Source of the DNA: Streptomyces sp. NRRL F-525
Lineage (GTDB): Bacteria > Actinomycetota > Actinomycetes > Streptomycetales > Streptomycetaceae
Assembly: GCF_000716605.1 (NCBI RefSeq)
Contig: NZ_JNXE01000026.1
Location: forward strand, 86,087-150,086
Reading direction: 5' to 3'
Length of the DNA: 64,000 nucleotides
The notes beneath the pieces were generated by a model. That model ran no database searches. It was not told the origin of the DNA and saw only the letters and a list, made by a program, of their open reading frames with translations. A program made the translations under genes and the position numbers. How positions within the stretch are numbered: the stretch's first letter is position 1; each line of letters opens with the position of its first letter. Positions 8,353-17,808 of the stretch are shown here, one piece after another.

Positions 8353-9704
8353 TCGGTGCTCCGCGGGATACGGGCCGTGACCCGGTATCCGCCGGCCTTT
8401 GTCGGCCCGGTTGTCAGCTCGCCCTCATAGACGGCCAACCGCTCGCGCAGCCCCATGTGGCCACGGCCGTTGCTCTGCGCGGGCGGGGACTCCTCGGCGC
8501 CGCCGGTGTCCGTGATCTCGATCTCCAGCCCGTCGTCGGTGTATCCGATGGCGACGGACGCCTGCGCGCCGCGCGCGTGTTTGATCGTGTTGGTCAGCGC
8601 CTCCTGTACGACGCGATACGCCGCGAGGTCCATCCCGGGTGGCAGCGGCTCCGGTGGCAGCGACACCTCGACGCTCACGGGCGTACCGGCGGCGCGTACG
8701 CGTGCGACGAGCGCGTCGAGCTGTGCGAGCCCGGGCTGGGGCTCCAGGCCGTCGGGCCTCTCGTGGTCCGGGGCGGCCAACAGGCCCATCACATGGCGCA
8801 GTTCGGCCATAGCGGCCCGGCCGCCCGCCTCGACGGCCAGCAGTGCCTCCTTGGACTGCCCGGGTTCCCTGTCCATCACTTTGCGGGCCGCGCCTGCCTG
8901 GATCACCATCACGCTCACATTGTGGGTCACGACGTCGTGCAGTTCGGCGGCGATGCGGGCACGCTCCTCTTCGACGGCGCGGCGCGTGGCCTCCTCCTGA
9001 GCGGCCCGCAGTTCTGTCATCCGGTCCCGGCTGGAGGCCAGCCGCAGGTGCAGGAAGCGGACGAGGCTGGCCAGCATCCCGGCCACCAGGAGCACGAATC
9101 CCGGGCTGGACCATCCGGGGAGCAAGGGTTCCGCGTGGCGGAAAGTGAAGGCGGACAGCGCGGCGGCGATCACCAGGACGGCGATCGCCGTTATCCGGTA
9201 ACGGCTGTGTACGACGGCGCTGTAGGCACCGATGACACAGGCGAGGACGGTGATCCAGGAGGCGGAACTGCCGATGGCCAGTGCCGCGCCCAGCACCACC
9301 ACGAACAAGGTAAGCGGATACCGGCGCCGGGCTGCCAGCGGCAGCGTCGACAGGACGACCAGGGCCCAGGGCACGGAGGAGGGTTCTTCCTTCACGGGCA
9401 CGTGACCAGGGCCGGGCGGCGAGGGCGGGGCCGGGATCCCGGTCCCGACGTCCACCGTGGGCGGGTTGATGTTCACCGGCCCGTCGCCGGGATACCGCAC
9501 GGCCACGAACAGGGCGATGACGGTCAGCGCCAACGCCAGCACCACATCGGCGCGCACCGCTCGCCGTGACAGCGGGGCGGCCTTCGCCTCCGGACGTAGC
9601 GCGTCGACGAGTCGCTGATGCCGGCTGCGCCGGTCTTCCGTCTCCACCCGTGCATTGTGCTGCGCTCTGTGCCCGGCCCGCGTCCGCCTGTGCGGCCAGG
9701 GCAT
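8349..9704 (-). CDS. Sensor histidine kinase (HisKA_3 type)
   Basis: Partner of the downstream response regulator. Several N-terminal membrane segments (from about residue 50 to 190), then a coiled linker and the dimerisation box ERARIAAELHDVVTHNVS with the phospho-accepting His, followed by the ATPase domain (DGLEIEITDTGG; GHMGLRERLAVYEGEL). No large extracellular loop is evident, suggesting intramembrane sensing as in envelope-stress kinases. The start is uncertain: ATG 9704 gives 451 aa, GTG 9647 (VETEDRRSR) gives 432 aa, and neither has a clear ribosome binding site. Confidence 0.9.
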   Translation of the reverse strand: MPWPHRRTRAGHRAQHNARVETEDRRSRHQRLVDALRPEAKAAPLSRRAVRADVVLALALTVIALFVAVRYPGDGPVNINPPTVDVGTGIPAPPSPPGPGHVPVKEEPSSVPWALVVLSTLPLAARRRYPLTLFVVVLGAALAIGSSASWITVLACVIGAYSAVVHSRYRITAIAVLVIAAALSAFTFRHAEPLLPGWSSPGFVLLVAGMLASLVRFLHLRLASSRDRMTELRAAQEEATRRAVEEERARIAAELHDVVTHNVSVMVIQAGAARKVMDREPGQSKEALLAVEAGGRAAMAELRHVMGLLAAPDHERPDGLEPQPGLAQLDALVARVRAAGTPVSVEVSLPPEPLPPGMDLAAYRVVQEALTNTIKHARGAQASVAIGYTDDGLEIEITDTGGAEESPPAQSNGRGHMGLRERLAVYEGELTTGPTKAGGYRVTARIPRSTE

Positions 9705-9867
9705 TGCCCAAGAGGCCTACTTCTCAGGGATGACTCCGCGGCCGAATCCTCCGCAGGAAGGGCCTGTTGTCGGTTCCGCGGCCGACGCGCCCCGTACGCG
9801 GCGGCCTCTAGGTTCGCGGGGCCGACAACGGCATGTGCCTCGCGACCGAGAAGGACGGACACCTCGT

Positions 9868-10560
9868 ATGCGTCAAGTGATCGAGCTGGAGGGTGCGGTG
9901 AAGCGCTACGACAGCGCCGGCGCGCCGGTGCTCGGACCGCTCACGTTCAGCGTCGCCGAGGGTGAGGCCCTTGCCGTGACGGGCCCTTCCGGGAGCGGCA
10001 AGTCCACGCTGCTGAACCTCGTCGCCGGCCTGGACAAGCCGACCGATGGAGCCGTGTTCGTGGCCGGGCGACGGATCGACCGGTTGAGCGAGCACGCCCT
10101 GGCCAGGTTCCGTCGCGAACACGTCGGCATGGTCTTCCAGTTCTTCAATCTTCTCGACGACCTCACTGTCACCGACAACATCCGGCTCCCGGCCCAATTG
10201 ATCGGGACCAGCCGGCGCAAGGCCGCGGCCCGCTCGGGTGAGCTGATGGAGATGCTGGGCATCCAGAGACATGCCCGCGCCTACCCGGGCCGACTGTCCG
10301 GAGGTGAACGCCAACGGGTCGCGGTCGCCCGGGCGTTGATCAACCGGCCCGCGCTGCTGCTCGCCGACGAGCCCACCGGCGCGCTCGACACCGCCTCGGG
10401 CCACGACGTCCGCGATCTGCTGATGGATCTGCACCGCGGGGGACAGACCATCGTGCTGGTGACGCACGACCTGACGCTGGCGGAGGCGTGCGCGAGCCGC
10501 ACGATCCACCTGGTCGACGGTCAGGTCGCCCTCGACTCGTACGCGCGGGCCGTCCGATGA
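9868..10560 (+). CDS. ABC transporter ATP-binding protein (MacB/LolD-like)
   Basis: 230 aa from ATG 9868, preceded by AAGGACG. Walker A GPSGSGKST, Q-loop VFQFFNLLDDLT, signature LSGGERQRV, Walker B LLLADEPTGALD and the switch His in VLVTHD are intact. This ATPase type pairs with large FtsX-domain permeases. Its stop overlaps the permease start (ATGA), and a two-component system lies divergently upstream, an arrangement common for cell-envelope stress or antimicrobial-peptide exporters. Substrate unknown. Confidence 0.93.
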   Translation: MRQVIELEGAVKRYDSAGAPVLGPLTFSVAEGEALAVTGPSGSGKSTLLNLVAGLDKPTDGAVFVAGRRIDRLSEHALARFRREHVGMVFQFFNLLDDLTVTDNIRLPAQLIGTSRRKAAARSGELMEMLGIQRHARAYPGRLSGGERQRVAVARALINRPALLLADEPTGALDTASGHDVRDLLMDLHRGGQTIVLVTHDLTLAEACASRTIHLVDGQVALDSYARAVR

Positions 10561-12980
10561 ACCTGTTCGGTACCGGCGCGCTGGGCCGGGTCGTACGCTC
10601 CGGGGTGGGCCGGCGGCGGGTGCAGACAGTGGTGATCGCCGTGGCCGCGATGATGGCCGTGGCCTCGGCCGTGGTTGCCGGGTCGCTCATGGTCGCCGCG
10701 ACCGCCCCCTTCGACCACGCCTTCGACAAGCAGCGGGGCGCGCACATCACCGCACAGTTCGATCCGGCCAAGGCGAGTGCGACGCGGCTGGCGGAGACCG
10801 GGAAGCTGGCCGGGGTCACGGCGAGCGCTGGGCCGTACCCGTCCACGGCGTTCCGCCCGGTGGACCGGTCGGGCTTCCGAATGCCGACGCTGACCCTGGT
10901 CGGGCGGTCCGGTCCGGACGGTGCCGTGGACCGCGTGGAACCGAAGTCCGGTCGGTGGGCGCGGAAGCCGGGCGAGATCGTGCTCGGCACGTCGTTCGAG
11001 GGCCCCTCCGTCGAGATCGGCTCCACCTTCAAGGCCTCGGACGCCGCCGACGCCCCGACCCTCACGGTCGTCGGCTTCGCCGTGTCGGCCGGCGGGTCCG
11101 CCGACGCCTGGGCGACCTCGGCGCAGGTCGACGCGCTGGCTTCGCAGGGCCACCCCGTCACGAGTCAGATGCTCTACCGCTTCGACTCCGCGAGCACGAA
11201 GGAGCAGATCCTCGCCGACCGGGCGAAGCTCGCCGCCTCCGTGAAGTCCGGGGCGCTGCTGGGTACCCGGTCCTGGCTGGACACCAAGCGCGCCGCTGAT
11301 CAGGGTGCGGCGGCGACCGTCCCGTTCGTGACGGCTTTCGGTGTGCTCGGCATCGTGATGTCGGTGATCATCGTCAGCAGTGTGATCAGCGGTGCGGTCG
11401 GCACCGGCCTGCGCAGGATCGGCATCCTCAAGGCCATCGGCTTCACCCCGCGCGAGATCGTCCGCGCCTACGTGGCCCAGGCCCTGATCCCGGCCGGTGC
11501 CGGCATCGCCGTGGGCGTCGTACTGGGCAACCTCCTGGCGGTGCCGCTGCTGGCGGACACCCAGGAGATGTACGGCACCGTCTCGCTGTCGGCGGCTTGG
11601 TGGGTGGATGTCGCGGTGCCGGTCGCCGCACTGCTCGTCGTGGGACTCGCGGCGCTGGTCCCGGCACTGCGCGCCGGACGCCTGCACACGGTCGAGGCCA
11701 TCGCGGTCGGCCGGGCACCGCACACGGGGCGCGGGCAGTGGGCGCACCGGGTGCTGGGACGGCTGCCCCTGCCTCGGCCGGTGACCTACGGCCTCGCCAC
11801 CCCCTTCACGCATCCGGTGCGTGCCCTCGCGATGCTGCTCGCGGTCGCGTTCGGCACGGTCGCGGCGACCTTCGCGGTGGGCCTGACATCGTCCCTGAGT
11901 GCGGTCGGCGCCTCGCAGGATCCCGAGAGCCGTGCCGCGGTCACGGTCACGACGGTCGAGCTGGACGACATCGCTCCTCCCGCGCGGCCGGAGCCTCCCA
12001 CGGTGGACGACGCGGCAAGCCCGTCCCCCGTCAGCGGCATCACGGCCGGCACGTCCAGGCCCGAGGTCGCCGATCCGGCGAAGGTGCGGGCCGCCCTCAA
12101 GTCCGAGGCGGGGCTGAAGTCGTACTACGGCAAGCTCCAGACCGAGGTCGCCGTGGCCGGGGTCTCCGGCTCGGTCCGGGCCGACCTCTACGAAGGGGAT
12201 TCCCGCTCCGGCGGTTACGACCTGCTCTCCGGGCACTGGATCACCGGCAAGGGGCAGGTCGTGGTGCCTTCACGCTTCCTGGAACGGACCGGCACCAAGG
12301 TCGGTGACACGGTGCGGGTGACCTACGAGAAGGAGACCGCCGACCTGCGGATCGTCGGTGAGTCCTTCGACACCTCGGGCAATGAGCTGGAGATCCACGC
12401 TGACATGGCCAACTTCCCCTCGGCCGAGCCCAGTACCTTTCTCGCCGACGTGAAGTCCGGCGTCTCGGCCGACGAGTTCGCGGCGAAGCTCGCGGCGGTG
12501 GTACGGCCTCTGGGCGGCGACGCCACGACCGTCCCGCCCTCGGAGCAGAAGGGCGTCATCCTCGTCATGGACGCGATGGCGGTGCTGCTCACCCTCATGC
12601 TGGTCGCCGTAGCGGGCCTCGGCGTGCTCAACTCCGTCGTCCTGGACACCCGGCAACGCATCCACGACCTGGGCATCTGCAAGGCGATCGGCATGTCGCC
12701 GCGGCAGACCATCAGCCTGGTGCTCGCCCCGGTGACCGCGATCGGCGTGGTCGGCGGGCTGATCGGCGTACCGGCGGGGTACGCGCTGCACCACGTCGTC
12801 ATGCCGGCGATGGGGCGTGCCGTAGGCACCCGTATGCCGTCTTCGGTCCTCGGTGTTTACGGCCCTGCCCAGCTGGTCCTGCTGGGGATGGGCGGGGTCG
12901 TCATCGCGGTGCTGGGCGCGCTTGTTCCGGCCGGCTGGGCGGCCAAGGCCCGTACGGCCACGGCGCTGCGCACCGAGTAG
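10557..12980 (+). CDS. FtsX-like ABC transporter permease, 807 aa
   Basis: Start ATG 10557 is inside the ATPase stop (ATGA overlap). One N-terminal TM (about residues 20-42), a roughly 200-residue extracellular domain, three TMs with the FtsX core (RRIGILKAIGFTPREIV), a central TM, a second extracellular domain, then three C-terminal TMs with a duplicate FtsX core (IHDLGICKAIGMSPRQTI). This is the duplicated large-permease architecture. Works with the upstream ATPase as an exporter or mechanotransmission complex; substrate not deducible. Confidence 0.92.
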   Translation: MNLFGTGALGRVVRSGVGRRRVQTVVIAVAAMMAVASAVVAGSLMVAATAPFDHAFDKQRGAHITAQFDPAKASATRLAETGKLAGVTASAGPYPSTAFRPVDRSGFRMPTLTLVGRSGPDGAVDRVEPKSGRWARKPGEIVLGTSFEGPSVEIGSTFKASDAADAPTLTVVGFAVSAGGSADAWATSAQVDALASQGHPVTSQMLYRFDSASTKEQILADRAKLAASVKSGALLGTRSWLDTKRAADQGAAATVPFVTAFGVLGIVMSVIIVSSVISGAVGTGLRRIGILKAIGFTPREIVRAYVAQALIPAGAGIAVGVVLGNLLAVPLLADTQEMYGTVSLSAAWWVDVAVPVAALLVVGLAALVPALRAGRLHTVEAIAVGRAPHTGRGQWAHRVLGRLPLPRPVTYGLATPFTHPVRALAMLLAVAFGTVAATFAVGLTSSLSAVGASQDPESRAAVTVTTVELDDIAPPARPEPPTVDDAASPSPVSGITAGTSRPEVADPAKVRAALKSEAGLKSYYGKLQTEVAVAGVSGSVRADLYEGDSRSGGYDLLSGHWITGKGQVVVPSRFLERTGTKVGDTVRVTYEKETADLRIVGESFDTSGNELEIHADMANFPSAEPSTFLADVKSGVSADEFAAKLAAVVRPLGGDATTVPPSEQKGVILVMDAMAVLLTLMLVAVAGLGVLNSVVLDTRQRIHDLGICKAIGMSPRQTISLVLAPVTAIGVVGGLIGVPAGYALHHVVMPAMGRAVGTRMPSSVLGVYGPAQLVLLGMGGVVIAVLGALVPAGWAAKARTATALRTE

Positions 12981-13083
12981 CGTCCGGCGGAGCGCGAGCC
13001 ACTGAGCGGATCCGCCAGGCCCGCTGGGTCGAGCACCGGCGGGCCGATCAGGAGCCGCCGTCACGCTGAACCTGCGACACGGG

Positions 13084-14199
13084 TCACGCTATGAGCAGGC
13101 GGAGGCCGAGATCTGCCGCGTCGAGGCCGGCGAGGTCGCTGTTGCGCTCGGCCCACCGGCCGGAGTCGAGGTCGTCGCTGAGGCTTCGCACCGCGCGCTG
13201 CTCGGCCTCTGGCCCGACCCTCGTCCACACCGACATCGCACGGCGCACGTGATCCTCCAGATACGCCCCCGGTCGGCGCCAGTACGCCTCGAACAGGCCG
13301 TCAGCGCAGTCCCACGGGATGGGCACCGGCTCGGCGCGGGCGCCGATCGCGCCGGCCATCCCGGCAAGCGAGGGAAATCCCGCGAGGACGGCGGCGAACT
13401 CGGGCAGGTAGTCACGGGTGAGCCAGAACCGGTCCTGCCATCCGGGCTCGTCGGTGTCGAACGTGAGCACCACCACGCGGCGGGCCACGCGCCGCATCTC
13501 GCGCAGCCCTGTCATCGGGTCACCCCAGTGGTGAACGGTGGAGACGGCCATCGCGACGTCGAAGGACCGGTCCTCGAACGGCAGGCTCTCCGCGGCGGCG
13601 GCCACGCACGGCGCCGAGCCGGCAGGCCGCTGCCCCCGCATGACCGCCGATGGCTCCACCGCGGTCACGTCGCGATCAGCGGGCTCGTAGGAGCCGGTGC
13701 CGGCCCCGACGTTCAGCACCGTCCGCGCGTCCCCGAGCGCGTCCCAGATCCGCGCGGCGATCCGCGGCTCGGTACGCCGTGTCGCGGTGTAAGCGCCGCC
13801 GATCGCGTCGTACAGCCGTGCACCGAGCATCTCCAGCTGCTCCTCCGGCGTCACCATCTGTCCCTTCGCCCGTGCCTCGAGTTCCCTGTCGATGGCCGCC
13901 ACCATGGCGTCGGCGCGATCACGCCGCTCCAGCAGCAGGCCGCGCAGCCGGCGCAGATGCGCGACCGCGTCGGTGGACGGGTCCCCGACCAGCTCCGCGA
14001 CCTCCCGCAGCCCGAAGCCCAACCGCCGATAGGCCAGCACCTCCCGCAGCCGCTCCACGTCGCCCGCCGAATAAGCCCGGTATCCGGCCGCGGTCCGCGC
14101 CGACGGCTGAACGAGCCTGATCTCGTCATAGTGATGCAGCGTGCGAACGCTCACGCCGGCCAGCTCGGCCACGCGTCCCACGGTCCAGTGATCCTCCAC
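13084..14199 (-). CDS. MerR-family regulator fused to a class I SAM-dependent methyltransferase
   Basis: N-terminal winged HTH (WTVGRVAELAGVSVRTLHHYDEIRLV) and dimerisation coiled coil (about residues 4-110) as in TipA-like MerR proteins, followed by a methyltransferase with SAM-binding motif I VLNVGAGTGSYEP, the region DVAMAVSTVHHWGDP and a Methyltransf_11-like core in place of a drug-binding domain. I chose GTG 14199 because a MerR-type promoter with a 19-bp spacer ends 7 nt upstream, predicting a leaderless mRNA; upstream in-frame starts (14250, 14265) would lie within or beyond that promoter. Length is then 371 aa. The methyltransferase may act as ligand sensor or as an effector enzyme; which is unknown. 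Confidence 0.85.
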   Translation of the reverse strand: MEDHWTVGRVAELAGVSVRTLHHYDEIRLVQPSARTAAGYRAYSAGDVERLREVLAYRRLGFGLREVAELVGDPSTDAVAHLRRLRGLLLERRDRADAMVAAIDRELEARAKGQMVTPEEQLEMLGARLYDAIGGAYTATRRTEPRIAARIWDALGDARTVLNVGAGTGSYEPADRDVTAVEPSAVMRGQRPAGSAPCVAAAAESLPFEDRSFDVAMAVSTVHHWGDPMTGLREMRRVARRVVVLTFDTDEPGWQDRFWLTRDYLPEFAAVLAGFPSLAGMAGAIGARAEPVPIPWDCADGLFEAYWRRPGAYLEDHVRRAMSVWTRVGPEAEQRAVRSLSDDLDSGRWAERNSDLAGLDAADLGLRLLIA

Positions 14200-14206
14200 G
14201 GCACCG

Positions 14207-14237
14207 ACTATGCGGCCTGACGCCACGTGAGGGTCAA
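14207..14237 (-). promoter_or_regulatory. MerR-type autoregulatory promoter and dyad operator
   Basis: On the minus strand, TTGACC (14237-14232) and CATAGT (14212-14207) are separated by exactly 19 bp, the overlong spacing typical of MerR-controlled promoters. Between them lies the dyad CCTCACG-TGG-CGTCAGG (14232-14216). The GTG start is 7 nt after the -10 hexamer, so the transcript probably begins at or next to the start codon. Confidence 0.75.
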
Positions 14238-14392
14238 GAGCCTCACTCATGGCAGCAAGAGCCAAGCGCGAAGCAGCGGTCCGGGGCGACTCCCTCTGAA
14301 GCTGACACAGCCACCCCGATGCGACCGGCCGGGCCCGAAGGTAGTTCTACGGCCGCAGCCTGAACGGTCGTCGACCTGTCGGAGAGGACCTC

Positions 14393-15433
14393 ATGTCAGC
14401 CGTTGTCGTCGTCGGTGCGGGAATCATCGGCTCCTCGGTGGCCTACCACCTGGCCCGTCGAGGCGTCCCGGTCACGCTGCTCGACCAAGGCCCCGTACCG
14501 GCCACCGGAGTCACCGGGAACTCCTTCGCCTGGATCGGTGGCTCGGGCGGGCACTGGCCCGGTGGAGCACGGGATCTCCGGGAGTACGTCCTGGCGGACT
14601 ACCGGCGCCTCGAGAACGAGCTGCCCCAGGTCACCGTCCGACGGACCGGCTCACTGTCCTGGGCCGACGTGCCTGCCGCTGACTTACGACTGGGGCCGGG
14701 CCGGTTCCGCGTCGGGCGGAGCGAGATCGCGGCCCTGGAGCCCAACCTCCGGCACCCGCCCGACCAGGCCGTCCACACCCCGAGCGACGCGGGCGTCGAC
14801 CCAACAGCCTTGTCCCGCGCACTCGTTGAAGCCGCCGCCGCCCACGGAGCAACCGTGCTCCACAACACCCCGGTCACCTCCTTGCGGGTGACCGACGGGC
14901 ACGTCGAGGGAGTCCTGACATCGGCCGGGCTCCACCCCGCCGCCACCGTCGTCCTCACGGCCGGAACCGCCGTCCCCCAACTGTGCGAGCGCCTGCCGGT
15001 CGACCTGACCATGGCCGCCTCCCCGGCCACCCTCGCGCGGGTCACAGCACCCCCGGGCCTGGTCAGGACCATCGTGGCGAGCCCCGACTTCGAGGTCCGA
15101 GAGGTACGGGACGGCCACCTCCTGCTGGTCGTGCCGCAGGCTGGCGCCGCAGCGGGAAAGCCTGAGCAGGCCACTCAAGACGCGTTCCAGCACCTGCGGA
15201 CGGCCTTCCGGGGAAGCGACGAATGCCGTCTCCTGAGCCATCGCACCAGCAGCCGCCCCATCCCCGCGCACGGCCCCGTGATCGGATACGCGGCACACGA
15301 CCGGTCCGTCTACGTCGCCGTCATGCACTCCGCCGTCACCCTGGCGCCCACGGTCGGACGACTCGTCGCGGACGAACTCGTCACCGGCAGGCCGGCTCCC
15401 GGGCTACGGCGGTGCCGACCACGCGTCCGCTGA
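14393..15433 (+). CDS. FAD-dependent oxidoreductase (DAO / glycine oxidase-like family)
   Basis: 346 aa from ATG 14393, with GGAGAGG upstream. The N-terminus VVVVGAGIIGSSVAYHLARRGVPVTLLD is a canonical Rossmann FAD-binding fold with GxGxxG and the terminal acidic residue. The C-terminal region IPAHGPVIGYAAHDRSVYVAVMHSAVTLAP matches the flavin-binding end of DAO-family amine/amino-acid oxidases. Soluble. Substrate cannot be deduced. It stands alone, divergent from the MerR-methyltransferase gene. Confidence 0.88.
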   Translation: MSAVVVVGAGIIGSSVAYHLARRGVPVTLLDQGPVPATGVTGNSFAWIGGSGGHWPGGARDLREYVLADYRRLENELPQVTVRRTGSLSWADVPAADLRLGPGRFRVGRSEIAALEPNLRHPPDQAVHTPSDAGVDPTALSRALVEAAAAHGATVLHNTPVTSLRVTDGHVEGVLTSAGLHPAATVVLTAGTAVPQLCERLPVDLTMAASPATLARVTAPPGLVRTIVASPDFEVREVRDGHLLLVVPQAGAAAGKPEQATQDAFQHLRTAFRGSDECRLLSHRTSSRPIPAHGPVIGYAAHDRSVYVAVMHSAVTLAPTVGRLVADELVTGRPAPGLRRCRPRVR

Positions 15434-15580
15434 CGTCACGCGGACCACCCCACGGCGGCCCGTGGATTCTCTTACCTTCTCCCGCGAACAAAACCGCCGT
15501 ACCGCGCATCGAACCTTGTGTACGGCACAGAAGGACGGTGCGGGCCGCAGACCACGGCCCGCGAAGCAGGAGTGGGGACC

Positions 15581-16201
15581 ATGACCGTGAACGAGCACCT
15601 GAACACCACCGACCAGACCGCCACCGCCACCGCAAAGCACCGGCGCCGCGCCGACCGCAAGCTCGGGCGCACGATGATCGGCCTGGGCGCCGTCGTCGGC
15701 CTGGCGCTCGCGGGCTGGGCGGGGACCGCGAACGCCGCGACCTCCAGTGGTACGGCGACCGCGAAGGCGACGCCGACCTGCTCGGCCGCCGCGCTCAAGG
15801 CGACCTACGGCCAGCAGCTCGCCGGTGGCATGAACCACGAGGGTGTCGTCATCCGGCTGCGCAACCTCAGCGGCAAGACCTGCGCGCTGCGCGGCTACCC
15901 CGGCCTGGGCCTGGAGAACTCCGCCCACAAGAAGCTCACGACCCACACCACCTGGGGCAACACCTGGTACGCGCACAACCCCGGCAAGAAGACCCTCACC
16001 CTCAAGGACGGCGAGAGCGCCGAGGCCGTCGTCGCCTGGACCCACGCCAACACGGGCACCTCGGGCGCGGTCCACGCCGCCTACCTGGAGATCACCCCGC
16101 CCGCCTCCACCCAGCACAAGACCCTGGCCCTCCCCCAGTGGGTCGACCACGGCGACCTCGCCGTGACGGCCCTGGCGAAGCACATCACCATCAACTCCTG
16201 A
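15581..16201 (+). CDS. Secreted DUF4232-domain protein
   Basis: 206 aa from ATG 15581 after AGGAGTGGGGACC. The N-terminus is basic, followed by a hydrophobic segment (MIGLGAVVGLALAGWAGTANAA) that looks like a signal peptide cleaved at ANA-A. The mature part has the DUF4232 pattern: early Cys, then VVIRLRNLSGKTCALRGYPGL and a C-terminal beta-rich segment. The two Cys probably form a disulfide. Function of the family is unknown. A strong hairpin lies just after the stop. Confidence 0.85.
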   Translation: MTVNEHLNTTDQTATATAKHRRRADRKLGRTMIGLGAVVGLALAGWAGTANAATSSGTATAKATPTCSAAALKATYGQQLAGGMNHEGVVIRLRNLSGKTCALRGYPGLGLENSAHKKLTTHTTWGNTWYAHNPGKKTLTLKDGESAEAVVAWTHANTGTSGAVHAAYLEITPPASTQHKTLALPQWVDHGDLAVTALAKHITINS

Positions 16202-16215
16202 TCCCCCACGGTCCG

Positions 16216-16248
16216 GGCGGCGGCGACGTGCCCCCTCGCGCCGCCGCC
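16216..16248. terminator. Bidirectional hairpin between convergent genes
   Basis: GGCGGCGGCG (16216-16225) pairs with CGCCGCCGCC (16239-16248), a perfect 10-bp GC stem with a 13-nt loop. It lies between the DUF4232 stop (16201) and the amylase stop (16263) and can serve both strands. Confidence 0.75.
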
Positions 16249-16262
16249 GTCCAACACCGGGA

Positions 16263-17639
16263 TCAGCAGCTCGACTTGCCCGCGTAGATCGCCAACGCCG
16301 TGTTCGAACCCAGCGTCGCCGTGAACTGCCCGCTGGAGTTCACGGTCACCGACGTGTTGTTCTGGACGTTGCAGTACGTGCCCGCCGCCATCGACGTCTG
16401 GTACGTCTGCGTCACCGACGACGTCTCGTGGTTGATGGCGACGTAGCCCTTACTGCCGCGGCCGAAGGCGATCGCGTCGTTGCCGTCGTCCCACCAGTTG
16501 GTGAGGGACTGGCCGCTGGTCGCGTTGCGGAAGGCGACCATGGACTTGATCTCCGGCCAGGCGTGCTGGCACTTCCAGCCGTCCTGCCAACAGGCCGTCA
16601 CCGCGCCGTTGTTGGGCGGTCCGGCGTCCGCGTCCGACCATTCGTAGCCGGAGTTGATGTCCGGGGCGCCGTAGGGGTAGGCGAGCATGAAGACGTTGGC
16701 CAGGGTGTAGTTGGCGCCGTCCTTGTAGTTCAAGGTCGAGCCGTTGCGCTCCGTGTCGTGGTTGTCCACGAAGACCGCCGCCACCGAGCTGCTCATGTAG
16801 CCCCAGCCCTCACCGTAGTTCTTCAGGTAGGCGAGGTTCTCGTTGTTGAAGACGCGCTTGAGGTCGTAGGCGTAGCGGAACTCCTGGACGTCGCCGTTGC
16901 CGGTGTACTCGGTGGGCTGGACGGCCTCGCCGGCGCCGTAGATGACCTCCTGCTTCCAGTACGCGGAGGGGTTCGTCAGGCGGGACTTGATGTTCGCGAG
17001 GTCGGTCGCCGGGATGTGCTTGGCCGCGTCGATGCGGAAGCCGTCGGCGCCGTAGCCGAGGAGGGTGTTCATGTAGCCGGCGATGGTGGCGCGGACGTAC
17101 TCCTCGCCGGTGTCCAGGTCGGCCAGGCCGACGAGTTCGCAGTTCTGGACGTTGGCGCGGTTCGTGTAGTCGCTGACCAGCGACGTGCAGTCGTCCATGT
17201 CGTACGAGGAGTACAGGCCGGGGTAGTTGTACTTCGTGTACGACGAACCGCCCGTGCCGGTGCCGCTGCCCGCCGACATGTGGTTGATGACCGTGTCGAC
17301 GACGACCTTCACGCCCGCCGAGTGACACGTGTCGATCATGTTCTTGAAGGCCGTCGCGTCGCCGAGCCGGCCCGCGATCTTGTAGCTCACCGGCTGGTAC
17401 GACGTCCACCACTGCGAGCCCTGTATGTGCTCGGCGGGCGGGGAGACCTGGACGTAGCCGTAACCGGCCGGGCCGAGGGTGTTGGTGCACTCCTTGGCGA
17501 CCGAGGCGAAGTTCCACTCGAAGAGGACGGCGGTGACGTCCTTGGTGCCGGGAGGGGAGGCATGTGCGGTGCCGGGCACCAGGAGGGCCGTCGCGGCGGC
17601 GAGGGCGCAAGCTCCTGCAAGTGATCTGCTGTTGGCCAT
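16263..17639 (-). CDS. Secreted alpha-amylase (GH13), 458 aa
   Basis: Hydrolyses alpha-1,4 bonds of starch outside the cell. ATG 17639 follows GAAGGAACC. The first 30 residues are a signal peptide ([27 protein letters not shown]) cut at AHA-S. Catalytic motifs: [20 protein letters not shown] (nucleophile Asp), GAGEA (acid/base Glu) and [10 protein letters not shown]. The protein ends after the all-beta domain C ([11 protein letters not shown]), without the CBM20 starch-binding module seen in larger streptomycete amylases. MalR-type boxes occur in the 5' region. It lies downstream of aglA with 169 nt between, suggesting its own promoter. Confidence 0.94.
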   Translation of the reverse strand: MANSRSLAGACALAAATALLVPGTAHASPPGTKDVTAVLFEWNFASVAKECTNTLGPAGYGYVQVSPPAEHIQGSQWWTSYQPVSYKIAGRLGDATAFKNMIDTCHSAGVKVVVDTVINHMSAGSGTGTGGSSYTKYNYPGLYSSYDMDDCTSLVSDYTNRANVQNCELVGLADLDTGEEYVRATIAGYMNTLLGYGADGFRIDAAKHIPATDLANIKSRLTNPSAYWKQEVIYGAGEAVQPTEYTGNGDVQEFRYAYDLKRVFNNENLAYLKNYGEGWGYMSSSVAAVFVDNHDTERNGSTLNYKDGANYTLANVFMLAYPYGAPDINSGYEWSDADAGPPNNGAVTACWQDGWKCQHAWPEIKSMVAFRNATSGQSLTNWWDDGNDAIAFGRGSKGYVAINHETSSVTQTYQTSMAAGTYCNVQNNTSVTVNSSGQFTATLGSNTALAIYAGKSSC

Positions 17640-17673
17640 GTGGGGTTCCTTCTCCGTTGAAGGTTCTTGACAG

Positions 17674-17771
17674 TTCTTGCTGAAACACCGTGGAAACCTT
17701 GCAGTCGCCCAGATGTTAGAGGCCCGCCGCCCAAAAGGGCAGCGGGCCGTGTGAAGTTGCTGCAAGAACTT
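17674..17771. promoter_or_regulatory. Promoter region of alpha-amylase with MalR-type boxes
   Basis: TTGCTGCAAGA (17757-17767) matches the boxes upstream of amylopullulanase and malE. Two half-like elements, CCTTGCAG (17697-17704) and TTCTTGCTG (17674-17682), lie nearer the start codon. Such direct and inverted CTTGCAG-type repeats are the known operator style of streptomycete amylase and maltose promoters; MalR as ligand is inferred. Confidence 0.6.
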
Positions 17772-17808
17772 CCCGTGACGGAGGCGGAGTTGGGAGAGTT
17801 AGGGGGAG

